Source: an uncultured Christensenellaceae bacterium
GTDB taxonomy: Bacteria; Bacillota; Clostridia; Christensenellales; Borkfalkiaceae
Length of the DNA stretch: 55,494 nt
Reading direction: 5' to 3'
Assembly (NCBI GenBank): GCA_910588615.1
Contig: CAJUOI010000013.1
Location: 1 to 55,494 of the forward strand
The translations under genes and the position numbers were made by a program. Positions 8,822-16,975 of the stretch are shown here, in pieces. A model generated the notes under the pieces. The model was not told the origin of the DNA. It searched no databases and saw nothing but the letters and a program-made list of their open reading frames with translations. Within the stretch, counting starts at the first letter, position 1; each line of letters starts with the position of its first letter.

Positions 8822-11800
8822 TCAGCCTCCGTTCCTATCGCGTACGATTTTTACGACGTCCTTACAGCTGACGTCCCGTTCCTTTCTGCATTCCCCCGTA
8901 AATCCGCAAAGCGAGAGCAGCTTGCAGTACTCGCACGATTTCTCGTAGGGGGAGGGCTTGACGTTGCCCCCCTTCATCTCCTCTTCCGCCTGCTCTGCCA
9001 CGAGCTTGGAATACCCGAGAAAGAGGCGGAAGTCCTCTTCGGGCATCGCTTTGTCAGAAAACTTTCCGCGCGTGCCCGCAAACACCGAACTCTTTTCCCC
9101 CTCGCCGAGGGCGGGGTCGAGACGGGTAACCACGTCGTCCTCCGCCGAATAGAATCCCTTCATGCGGAATTTTTCCTCGTCCGCATTCTTGTATGGGTCG
9201 GCGGCGGGGAAGTAGAACGCCCCCGCGGGCTTCTTGCCCTCGGACGCCGCCAACAGATAGAGCTGCAATTGCAGCTTTCGTCCCGTATAATACGCCGCGC
9301 CCGAATCGTCGATTCTGCCCGTCTTGTAATCGACCACGCGCACATAGTCGTCCGAATCGTCGATTCTGTCCGCGTCGCCCTTCACGTTCACGTCGGTAAG
9401 TTCCACGCCTTCCTCCGTCGTACGCACGCGGAAACGGCTAGCGATCAACTGCTTCCACGCCGCGTCCGCAACGGCACAGCTTTCCGCGATCAGCCGTTCC
9501 CCCGCGTATTCGCCCGCTTTCGTATCGGCAACGGCGCGGTAGCGCGGCTCCGTCAAAAGCGTTTCCGCCTCCCGCCGCGCGCATTGTAACAGTTGCTCCT
9601 CGTCCGCGATGCCGTTGAATTCCTTTGCCGTCCGTTCGAGAACGGTATGTACAAAGGTGCCGGAATCCGCCGCACGGACGCTGCCTTCGCGCCGCTCCTT
9701 TAACCGCAAACCGCGCATTCCGAAGCCGTGATAGGGACATTCGAAATAGCTTTCGAGCGTCGTGGGCGCGATCCTGCCCTCCCGCAGCCAAAGCGCCGCC
9801 GCATGGGGCGTCGCACGATCGCCGCTCTCCGTTTCGGAAACCTCCTCCCCGAAATACTCTTTCAGCGTTTCATACAGCGCCTCGTCGCCGACGTAACTTC
9901 CGTCCGGCTTTGCAAACGCCATTTTCAGACGCGCAGGCATCGTTTCAACGCAGTCGAAAGGGTACAAATCGGGCATGGGTGCGGTAGAAACGGTTTTTCC
10001 GGAATCCTGAAGCACGCGCAGCACCTCGCTCTTTTCCGTTTCGCTCCCCCTCAGTTGGAGCGGGCGGCTCAGATACAGCTCCTTTTCGAACGCACACAGA
10101 TTCATGACCAGACTTTCGCGAGCGCGGCGGTTGACCTCGGCAATGGCGGGCTCGATTTCCACCCTTATCTCTTTCAACCGTCCGATTTCGCCGTCGGTGA
10201 TAATCGCGGTGTCCTGTCCCGTACGCGGCACGGCGTCCGTCAATCCCATCACGAAGAGTGCCTTGACGCGGTTAAACCTGCTTTCGGTTGCGTCGCCGAC
10301 GAACACCACGTCCAGACAGGGCGGAATCATGGACACGCCGAGCGCGTCGAGCCCGTTTTTGAGAATAACGGAAAATTCACGCGCGCCGAACCTGCGCTCC
10401 CCCGCCACCAATTCGATTTCGTCGAGAACGGAGGCAAACGACGAACCTTCGTCGAGTGAAATACCGAGAAAATTCCTTTCCGCGGCGCTCAGTCCGTCCT
10501 CGCCCGCCGCCGCTTCCACGCGCTCTTGCACCGTCTTCCAATTCGTTTTTCGGAACAACTGCCGCACGCCGTCGGTATAATCTTTGCCCCTGCCGCTCGG
10601 CTTAAAAAGGGACAAAACCTCCTTCATGCGCACCCGAGCGCCGAGAAGCTTTTCCCTGTCGTATTCCCCGACCTCCTGCCCCTCCTTCACGGGCAGATTC
10701 ACCGCCCCGCGGAAAGCGCCGTAGCGCAGGAGATAGTTGCGGTATTCGTCCGCCTCGCCGAAGCACACGCTGCCTGCAATCGCATCCGCCTCGTCGGGAA
10801 GCACGCCGTCGGCAACCGCGTTGAGTACGTTCAGCACGTACTCCGCAAAGGGATGCGAAGAAAGCTTGCGCTTCTTCTCCGCGTAAAAGGGAATGCCGTA
10901 CGCCGAAAACGTCTTTTCGACGGTGAGGAAATACTCTTCGCCCGAAACAAGCACCGCCAGATCGCGGTAACGCATCCCCTCGGAAATTTTCTTCTTGACG
11001 AGAGCGGCAACCGTCTCCGCCTCCCTCGTTTCGTCTTCCGCCTCGAACACGGTAATTTTATCCGCGCGCGCCGCCGCGCGCTTCGCGGGCGCACAGAGCA
11101 AATCCCGCAATAGTTTCGCATCCTCCGTAAGCGTGCAGGCGACGGCGGCGTCAGGCTGTAAAATTGCTTTTACGGGCACCCCCTCTGCCTCCGCAGCATA
11201 AGACGCAAAGCGCGTTGCCGCGCGGTTGGTATAGATCGGCGCGTCCCCGCCGATAAAGATGCCGGTTACCGACTTCGCGCGCGGAAACGCCGCGCGCACC
11301 CCCTCCATCGCTTGGAGGGTAAAGGAGGGAAAGGCAAAGAAAAAGACGTTGACGTTTTCGAGTGCGTCCCCCTCGATCGCGTCTTTGAGAAGCGCGAGAT
11401 AGCCGTTTTCGTCCACACGCCCGCTCTCGCCGAGAAAAGCGCGATACGCTCCGTAGATACGGGCAAGGTCTTTCAACTTACGCCCGAGCAATCCGTCCGC
11501 CTCTTCCGAGGCGGCTGCGGAAAGCAGTACGTTTTCATCGACGTTGGATGCAGAAAGCTGGGCGATCGTCTCGTATACGGCGCGTGCCGAACCGTTGTTG
11601 AAGCATCCGTCCTGCGTCTTACCGTCCAATATAAGCTCGGAAATCTTCATTACCGAGCCCTCCTTGGAAATGCGTTTGACCTCCCTGCCCGAAAGATAGC
11701 GCGCAAACGTCGTAACTTCCGTCGTAAAGGTAGCGCCGCCCGTACCGCGCAACACCGCGCGTTCCGCCAGCAGCGTGATCCTATCCTCGCAGAACACGAG

Positions 11801-11890
11801 ATTCCGCTCGTTTTCCGCGCTCTTTTTTACCAATTCGGATAACTTGTCCAGCGCGTCGTCCAGCGTCTGCGCCCTGAAAACGTTCGTCAT
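8822..11890 (-). CDS. addB: ATP-dependent nuclease subunit B (AddB)
   Basis: 1022 residues from an ATG at 11890, chosen because GGAGG stands 6 bases upstream. A longer reading from 11917 would place that ribosome site inside the gene. Partner of AddA in double-strand-break processing. The C-terminal nuclease shows VRVVDYKTGRID. The four cysteines that bind the [4Fe-4S] cluster in AddB are present: one in YFECPYHGFG and three in SCEYCKLLSLCGF. The N-terminus has no GxxGxGK[ST] Walker A motif; the expected place reads NLVFCEDRITLL, so ATP binding by this subunit is probably lost. A TATAAT at 11925-11920 on the minus strand is a likely -10 element, with a poor -35. Confidence 0.95.
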   Translation of the reverse strand: MTNVFRAQTLDDALDKLSELVKKSAENERNLVFCEDRITLLAERAVLRGTGGATFTTEVTTFARYLSGREVKRISKEGSVMKISELILDGKTQDGCFNNGSARAVYETIAQLSASNVDENVLLSAAASEEADGLLGRKLKDLARIYGAYRAFLGESGRVDENGYLALLKDAIEGDALENVNVFFFAFPSFTLQAMEGVRAAFPRAKSVTGIFIGGDAPIYTNRAATRFASYAAEAEGVPVKAILQPDAAVACTLTEDAKLLRDLLCAPAKRAAARADKITVFEAEDETREAETVAALVKKKISEGMRYRDLAVLVSGEEYFLTVEKTFSAYGIPFYAEKKRKLSSHPFAEYVLNVLNAVADGVLPDEADAIAGSVCFGEADEYRNYLLRYGAFRGAVNLPVKEGQEVGEYDREKLLGARVRMKEVLSLFKPSGRGKDYTDGVRQLFRKTNWKTVQERVEAAAGEDGLSAAERNFLGISLDEGSSFASVLDEIELVAGERRFGAREFSVILKNGLDALGVSMIPPCLDVVFVGDATESRFNRVKALFVMGLTDAVPRTGQDTAIITDGEIGRLKEIRVEIEPAIAEVNRRARESLVMNLCAFEKELYLSRPLQLRGSETEKSEVLRVLQDSGKTVSTAPMPDLYPFDCVETMPARLKMAFAKPDGSYVGDEALYETLKEYFGEEVSETESGDRATPHAAALWLREGRIAPTTLESYFECPYHGFGMRGLRLKERREGSVRAADSGTFVHTVLERTAKEFNGIADEEQLLQCARREAETLLTEPRYRAVADTKAGEYAGERLIAESCAVADAAWKQLIASRFRVRTTEEGVELTDVNVKGDADRIDDSDDYVRVVDYKTGRIDDSGAAYYTGRKLQLQLYLLAASEGKKPAGAFYFPAADPYKNADEEKFRMKGFYSAEDDVVTRLDPALGEGEKSSVFAGTRGKFSDKAMPEEDFRLFLGYSKLVAEQAEEEMKGGNVKPSPYEKSCEYCKLLSLCGFTGECRKERDVSCKDVVKIVRDRNGG

Positions 11891-11968
11891 GTTCTGCCTC
11901 CGTAAAACCGTTCGCAACGATTATAGCATATTTTCATAAAAATTTCCCGTATTCTCGTGCATTTGTTT

Positions 11969-11997
11969 TTGCAAAAGCAAAAAAAATATGTTATAAT
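11969..11997 (+). promoter_or_regulatory. Promoter of the lipoprotein gene, with downstream palindrome
   Basis: TTGCAA at 11969-11974, 17-base spacer, TATAAT at 11992-11997. Just downstream, 12010-12025 is a palindrome GCGTATT-AA-AATACGC, placed where an operator or a 5'-end hairpin would be. Confidence 0.6.
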
Positions 11998-12058
11998 GGC
12001 AATGATCGGGCGTATTAAAATACGCTTCGGCATTTTCATTGGAAAATCGGAGTGATTT

Positions 12059-13111
12059 ATGAAGAAAAATCGTATCGCGGGACTGTTAACGCTTGCGCCG
12101 CTCCTGCTTTTCGCCGCGTGCACAAGCAGCACGCCCGAGCTCTCGCTCGAAAGCAATTGGCTAAGCTACACCACACAGCAGAGCGTGCCCGTTACGGCGG
12201 AGGGCGAAGCGATCGAAACACTGAAATACGACGTAACGTTCAGCCGCTACGAATCGACGCTGAACGCGCCCTTTAAAATCCACTACTCGGAAGGGACGTA
12301 TCAAACGGTGCTTTCCTCTACGACGGTTACGGTGGACGGAAAGTCAGAACAGGCGTACAAGTACCGCACGGAGCTCAATATTAAGGTTTCATTCTCGCTG
12401 AACGCCGACCAATCGGAAACGTTTTCCGACTCGGTCGTTACGGAAACGGTGTTTTTAAGCGTTGCGCAAAACCTGCGCCCCATCGGCAGCACGCGCACCG
12501 TGTTAAGCCACGTTCCCCTGTATATGCCCTCGAATCCGCCCAAAACGCTGACAGACGAAAACGGAAACGGCGTGGCGTTCGGCCATTACAATTATGTGCT
12601 CGAAACGGACTACTCGGAAACGAATAAAGCGAAAATCAAGATGACCAACCTGCTCGTAGACGAGGAGGCGAAGGAAGAGGACTCTAACGCCGGCGTCAGC
12701 GAATACAACGTTTCGACGAAGGGCAAGGGCTCGTACTTCGACAACGAACAGATTCTGTTTCTCCTGCGCGGGGTAAACCTTTCCTCCTCGCTCACCTTCC
12801 GCACCATCGACCCCACCACGCGCACCGTGGACAAGGTAAAAATCGCCGACGGCCCCACCGCCGTGCAGGAAGCGTGCAAATTCAAAATGGGCGATACGGA
12901 TCTGGACGCCGCGATCGACGCCTACGAGATCAGCCTTGCCTACTCAAAGAGCAACGCGGGCACATCGCAGAAATGCGTATACGCCAAGAAGGTCGGCGCA
13001 GACGGAAACGTTTACCGCAACGCGCTGCTACGCTACGAACAGCCCGTATTATACTCTCACGGCACGCTCGTATACACGCTTTCCGACGCAAGCTTCTCCG
13101 CTCTGCAATAG
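12059..13111 (+). CDS. Lipoprotein of unknown function
   Basis: 350 residues. The N-terminus is a type II signal peptide: MKKNRIAG, a hydrophobic stretch, then the lipobox LLFAAC with Cys19 as the predicted lipidation site. The mature part is beta-rich and polar, with many Tyr/Thr/Ser pairs and no recognised catalytic motif. It is predicted to sit on the outer face of the membrane. It is one of the few plus-strand genes, has its own promoter (11969-11997) and terminator (13181-13215), and is therefore monocistronic. It is divergent from addB and convergent with the 13282-14241 gene. No family name can be given. Confidence 0.75.
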   Translation: MKKNRIAGLLTLAPLLLFAACTSSTPELSLESNWLSYTTQQSVPVTAEGEAIETLKYDVTFSRYESTLNAPFKIHYSEGTYQTVLSSTTVTVDGKSEQAYKYRTELNIKVSFSLNADQSETFSDSVVTETVFLSVAQNLRPIGSTRTVLSHVPLYMPSNPPKTLTDENGNGVAFGHYNYVLETDYSETNKAKIKMTNLLVDEEAKEEDSNAGVSEYNVSTKGKGSYFDNEQILFLLRGVNLSSSLTFRTIDPTTRTVDKVKIADGPTAVQEACKFKMGDTDLDAAIDAYEISLAYSKSNAGTSQKCVYAKKVGADGNVYRNALLRYEQPVLYSHGTLVYTLSDASFSALQ

Positions 13112-13180
13112 GAATTCTTTCCCGCATTTCAGAATGTCAAAAAAACAGTCGTATTCGTGCTTATATTCGTAGGTATCGTT

Positions 13181-13217
13181 AAAAGCTCTCGGTCGTCTCG
13201 TCCGAGAGCTTTTTTCA
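13181..13217. terminator. Bidirectional terminator
   Basis: Twelve-base-pair stem AAAAGCTCTCGG/CCGAGAGCTTTT with a nine-base loop and T runs on both strands. It sits between convergent genes. The same stem sequence recurs at 52721-52752. Confidence 0.8.
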
Positions 13218-13281
13218 TACCTGACCGCTTTTGTCCTTCCGCACCCCGCTCCCCCCCGACCGCACAGAGGGGGGCTTTCCC

Positions 13282-14241
13282 TCAATCAAGTTGCCGCCGA
13301 TTGTCTCCGAAGTGCGCGATCACGCGGTACGCACCGTTGCGAATCGAGACGGTAACCGCGTCCAACTCGTCCGTACGGTAAACGTTTAACCCCTCTTGCG
13401 CAAACAGCAGCATCGTTTCCGACGACGGCGCGCAGCCCCTGCCGCACTGAACCAGCGCCTCCTTCGCCCCGAGCAGCTGCAACAGCTCGCCGCGCGTTCC
13501 GCCGCGCGCGCCGTGCGAGGGCGCAACGTAAATATCCGTCTCGCTCAGCCGCACCCGATAATCCGCCGTGTCGAAAATCGTCGAGTCGATGAGATACTCG
13601 TCGTAAATGCGCCGCTCCCGCATCGACGAGGTGTTGCCCGCAAGAAATATCCCCACGTCCCCGTAACCGAGCCACAGAACGACGGACGCATCGGAAGCGT
13701 CCTCCTCCGTGCGGTAGGGCGATAGGCACACCGCGTACGCGCCCGAAGGATCGGCAATCGCCCCGTAACGGGTAATGCGCGCGGCGGGCACATCCCGATC
13801 TTGTAACGCAGAGACGAATTTTGCGTACGATCCCGTTTCCTTGGAAAATGCGGGCAGGTACGCCCGCTCCACGGGAAAGTTTTCGAGGATCCGCACGAAT
13901 CCGCCGACGCAACTGCCGTTCGCATCGGTGGCGAGCAGACTAACGGACACGGGATTCAGCCCCTTTACGTAACGGTAAATTTCGTTTCTGCTTTTCAGCG
14001 AACCGTCTCCACCGTTAATCATTAAAAGCTTCCCGCTCGGAAATTCCACGATTTTGCAGTCGCCGACGCCGCTCAACAGATGCAAGCGAAGCTCGCCCTC
14101 CTCCCTCTGCGGCAGACGTTTTGCGGGAAGCAGCGCATAAAAGGGCAGAAAAAAACAAAGGACGGCAAGGAATAATATAATTGCCGCCCCTAAAAATATT
14201 TTTAAAATTTTTTGTAATCGAGTAAACTTCCGATCCCTCAC
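13282..14241 (-). CDS. Membrane-anchored degenerate metallo-beta-lactamase-like protein (ComEC C-terminal type)
   Basis: 319 residues from a GTG at 14241, just after the upstream stop at 14246; an ATG at 14334 would overlap the previous gene by 89 bases. Residues ~12-40 form one membrane segment, so the globular part should be extracellular. The order of short motifs follows the ComEC/Rec2 hydrolase fold: LLMINGGDG (usual MLIDGG/DTG), LLATDANGSCVGGF (usual HxHxDHIGG), IFLAGNTSS (usual LLTGD) and YVAPSHGARGGT (usual HHGS). The metal-binding histidines of the second motif are absent, so it is probably not a metallohydrolase. It is the third gene in an operon with the ferredoxin-flavodoxin and epimerase genes. 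The competence link is by fold only. Confidence 0.65.
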   Translation of the reverse strand: MRDRKFTRLQKILKIFLGAAIILFLAVLCFFLPFYALLPAKRLPQREEGELRLHLLSGVGDCKIVEFPSGKLLMINGGDGSLKSRNEIYRYVKGLNPVSVSLLATDANGSCVGGFVRILENFPVERAYLPAFSKETGSYAKFVSALQDRDVPAARITRYGAIADPSGAYAVCLSPYRTEEDASDASVVLWLGYGDVGIFLAGNTSSMRERRIYDEYLIDSTIFDTADYRVRLSETDIYVAPSHGARGGTRGELLQLLGAKEALVQCGRGCAPSSETMLLFAQEGLNVYRTDELDAVTVSIRNGAYRVIAHFGDNRRQLD

Positions 14242-14245
14242 GGTA

Positions 14246-15181
14246 TTATCCCGCCGTCTTTTGTCCCAATGCTTCGGCAGAGGAGGCGCTCTCTTCGTAT
14301 GCAGAACCGACCATCTCGTAATTCTGCCGTGCAAGTTCTTCCGCTTCGTGGAAATATCTCAGATACGCTTTTCGGCAATAGCGGCAAACCTGCGCATCCG
14401 AAGCGACGAGCCCGCCGTACGGATACGCGCCGTTTACGCGCCATCCGTTTAACAGCGAGGGGCGCACGGCGTCCGTCGGGCAGGAAAACGCACACCCCAT
14501 GCACGCGACGCAGTGTCCGCCGAATTTCGGCTTTCCGTCTTTCATCGTAATATTGCCCTGCGGGCATACCCCGGCACACTTGCCGCAGCCCACGCATTTA
14601 TCCTTTTTAACGCGGAAACCCAATCCGACTACGGGCATGGCGGGGTGCTCGATACGCAGAAAGAAGGAAGCGATGCGCATAAACAGATTGGTGCGGTATC
14701 TCTTTCCCTCGCCTTTTTCCAGATCGCACGCGTCGTGCGGAGCTTTGATCTTGCTCACCCTGTCCATACGTGCCGCCATTTCGTCGGAGTGGCGAAAGAT
14801 GATGTTATAGGGCATGACGTGGTATATATCGCCCTTGACCTCGTATCCTCGCCGCTTTAATATGCGCGCGGGAAGCACGCTTGCCGCGTCGTTCATGCGT
14901 ACGGGCTCGCCCGAAGTGCGCAGCAGGAACACGGTCTTTTCGTCCCCTTTCGCCCGCTTGGGAAAACGTTTGATAAAGTTGAGCACGGGCGCGGGCGCGT
15001 TGAACGCGTGCACGGGGAAGCCGACGACGATGCGGTCGTATTCCTCCGTTTCCGGCTCGGCGTCGGGGAGAATGGAAACGAGCTTTGCGCTGTGCCCCCG
15101 TTTTTCCCATTCGTCTTTGATTCTGTTCATCACCCGAAGCGTATTGCCCGTACCCGAAAAGCAATAAAAAATCGCCTTCAT
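14246..15181 (-). CDS. EFR1-type flavodoxin-ferredoxin fusion protein
   Basis: 311 residues. The N-terminal flavodoxin-like domain (~1-150) begins MKAIFYCFSGTGNT, the FMN phosphate-binding loop. The C-terminal part (~190-265) carries two [4Fe-4S] motifs, CVGCGKCAGVCP and CVACMGCAFSCP. This arrangement is the EFR1 family of Clostridia redox proteins, whose partners are mostly unknown; it should shuttle electrons between a flavin and iron-sulfur clusters in the cytoplasm. Its ATG overlaps the stop of the upstream epimerase gene as ATGA, so the two are translationally coupled. A further Cys pair, CRYCRK, lies near residue 260. Domain assignment is firm; the physiological role is not. Confidence 0.85.
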   Translation of the reverse strand: MKAIFYCFSGTGNTLRVMNRIKDEWEKRGHSAKLVSILPDAEPETEEYDRIVVGFPVHAFNAPAPVLNFIKRFPKRAKGDEKTVFLLRTSGEPVRMNDAASVLPARILKRRGYEVKGDIYHVMPYNIIFRHSDEMAARMDRVSKIKAPHDACDLEKGEGKRYRTNLFMRIASFFLRIEHPAMPVVGLGFRVKKDKCVGCGKCAGVCPQGNITMKDGKPKFGGHCVACMGCAFSCPTDAVRPSLLNGWRVNGAYPYGGLVASDAQVCRYCRKAYLRYFHEAEELARQNYEMVGSAYEESASSAEALGQKTAG

Positions 15182-16719
15182 TCCCGCGCCTCCGTAACGT
15201 TTGCCGATCCGTTTTCATTCATTTCGTACACACAGTTTTCCTCCCGTCCGTGCGAATCGTACCACACCTGCGCGTAAAAGGGCGATTTCTTTGCAAGCAA
15301 ATCGAATTTCCAAGGCATAGGCGCGCATTTGGGACACCAATGTCCGCCGCGCAACACGGTAAAGGGAGTCAACATAAATTCGTGTCCTTCCGAACACTTC
15401 CAACGCGTCTTTTCGTACGCGCCGTTAAACGTTTCCGAAAGGGATTCCCCGCCGCGGAACGCCGCCGCACTTTTCAAATCCTCTGCCGTCCATGCATCCG
15501 CCGGCTTGCTTTCGTCGTAGCCGTGATCCGGTAACCCCCCCCGCTCTTTGGCAATTTCCGCATTCCGCATTTCGTCATAGTCGCCGAAATCGCCTCTCGC
15601 CATGAGTTTGACGTCCTTCCATTCCGTCGGGATCTTTTCGTGCTCTTCGTATCCGCCGAAGTACGCCTGCACGCGCGCGTCGTCCTTGGATTTCAACCAA
15701 TACATTGGCGCGTTCGGGTGTTTTAACAGCCTCCCGAACAGACAGGCGTGGATCAGTCCCTTGGGCACGCACTTGCCCAGAGCGAATATCTTATGATGCC
15801 GTGCGATTTCCTTCCAGTACTCGTGTACGCCGTCGCGCTGATAGCCGAACAGCTTTTCCAGCTCATCGCCGTCCGCAAACCACAGCCCGTGGAAGTTGCG
15901 CACCGCAAACCAATCGGGCTTGAAAAACTTTTCCGCCGAACCGCCGATGATCGCAAATCCGTCGCCGAACGTATCGTAGCCCGTTTCCCTGCCTTTGAAG
16001 CCCGCGCCGATATTGTAGATATTTTTCCAGAAAAAAGGGATCTCGTTCTTTTCTTCGCGCTCGAAGATACGCTTGATCAGGTATCCGCTGTCGCGCGAGC
16101 TCGTCCATTCGAGGGGCGCGTTCATGGCGGTATGATACATCAGCCCGTCGCTGACGTTGTCGTTCATCATGTCGGGGTGAAGCATGGCGGTCTGCCGCAG
16201 CACCACCCAGCAATCGAGCCCCGCTTCGAGCGCATAGCGTTCGCCTTCCAGCTTGTGCAGGGCGTATGCGTCGAAGGGACTGATAAGAAGCGGATCTCCC
16301 ACTCTTCCCCAAGGATGCAGCTCGTTACGGTTTCCGTACAGGGCGACCGTGGAAATATGGATATATTTCGGCTGCACCTCTGCCGCCTTGATTGCGTCGA
16401 CAAGGGCGATCGCACCGTCGAGATTGCACTCCTTACTGCGCGCAAAGCTTGCGTCCGACGCGGGAGGGATCACCGCCGCCATATGCAAAACGTAGTCTAC
16501 TCCCTCCGCAAGCTGTTTGCAAGCTTCCGTGTCCGCCACCGAGCCGCGCACGATCTGTATTCTGTTCTTATACTTCCTTTTCCACTTTTTTGCAAGTTTG
16601 TTATTTTTCTTTTTGGGCAACAAAAGCACGCGCACGAATTCCACGAAGGGCAGTTCGAGCGTCTGCGCAAGCGCTTCTCTCCCCATGTTGCCGCTTGCAC
16701 CCGTCATAGCTATTTTCAT
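15178..16719 (-). CDS. NAD(P)-dependent epimerase/dehydratase with C-terminal zinc ribbon
   Basis: 513 residues from the ATG at 16719 (MKIAMTGASGNMG), preceded by CCGGAGAAAAAA; an in-frame ATG further up lies too close to the promoter. Residues 1-~300 are an extended short-chain dehydrogenase: the glycine-rich loop TGASGNMG binds NAD(P), followed by LHMAAVIPP, the Ser of HISTVALYG, and a YALHK catalytic Tyr-Lys pair. The substrate is unknown, probably a nucleotide sugar or a related compound. The last ~110 residues carry WKCSEGHEF and HWCPKC, two Cys pairs typical of a probable zinc-ribbon domain (DUF4379-like). This fusion is unusual for the epimerase family. It is the first gene of the operon that continues with the EFR1 protein. 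Confidence 0.8.
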   Translation of the reverse strand: MKIAMTGASGNMGREALAQTLELPFVEFVRVLLLPKKKNNKLAKKWKRKYKNRIQIVRGSVADTEACKQLAEGVDYVLHMAAVIPPASDASFARSKECNLDGAIALVDAIKAAEVQPKYIHISTVALYGNRNELHPWGRVGDPLLISPFDAYALHKLEGERYALEAGLDCWVVLRQTAMLHPDMMNDNVSDGLMYHTAMNAPLEWTSSRDSGYLIKRIFEREEKNEIPFFWKNIYNIGAGFKGRETGYDTFGDGFAIIGGSAEKFFKPDWFAVRNFHGLWFADGDELEKLFGYQRDGVHEYWKEIARHHKIFALGKCVPKGLIHACLFGRLLKHPNAPMYWLKSKDDARVQAYFGGYEEHEKIPTEWKDVKLMARGDFGDYDEMRNAEIAKERGGLPDHGYDESKPADAWTAEDLKSAAAFRGGESLSETFNGAYEKTRWKCSEGHEFMLTPFTVLRGGHWCPKCAPMPWKFDLLAKKSPFYAQVWYDSHGREENCVYEMNENGSANVTEARE

Positions 16720-16761
16720 TTTTTTCTCCGGTAAGATGCCCGTAAAGGCATTTATGAGCCC

Positions 16762-16790
16762 ATTATACATGAAATAATATGTTCTGTCAA
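16762..16790 (-). promoter_or_regulatory. Consensus promoter of the epimerase operon
   Basis: On the minus strand TTGACA (16790-16785), 17-base spacer, TATAAT (16767-16762). It lies 43 bases upstream of the ATG at 16719. Confidence 0.75.
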
Positions 16791-16918
16791 TTAAGTAATA
16801 GTTTTTTATGACATTTTTCTTTGAAAAATTATCAATTCGTGAAAAAACCTGCTCTTCCTATCATTCCGAGATGCAGCCGAGGAATTTTATCTCCAATACG
16901 AAAAAAATGAAAAAACAC

Positions 16919-16947
16919 TTGCACGGCGGAATTCCGTGTGTTATAAT
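16919..16947 (+). promoter_or_regulatory. Promoter of the zinc-ribbon membrane protein, palindrome in spacer
   Basis: TTGCAC (16919-16924), 17-base spacer, TATAAT (16942-16947). The spacer contains the perfect palindrome CGGAATTCCG within CACGG...CCGTG, a possible repressor site. Confidence 0.6.
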
Positions 16948-16975
16948 GATTACAACTTAACTGGGAGGAAACACA

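Noticed and set aside
15748..16734. A 328-codon plus-strand frame opposite the epimerase
   Set aside because: The minus strand shows the glycine-rich NAD loop and the Tyr-Lys pair in one frame, with promoter and ribosome site. The opposite frame has no motif.
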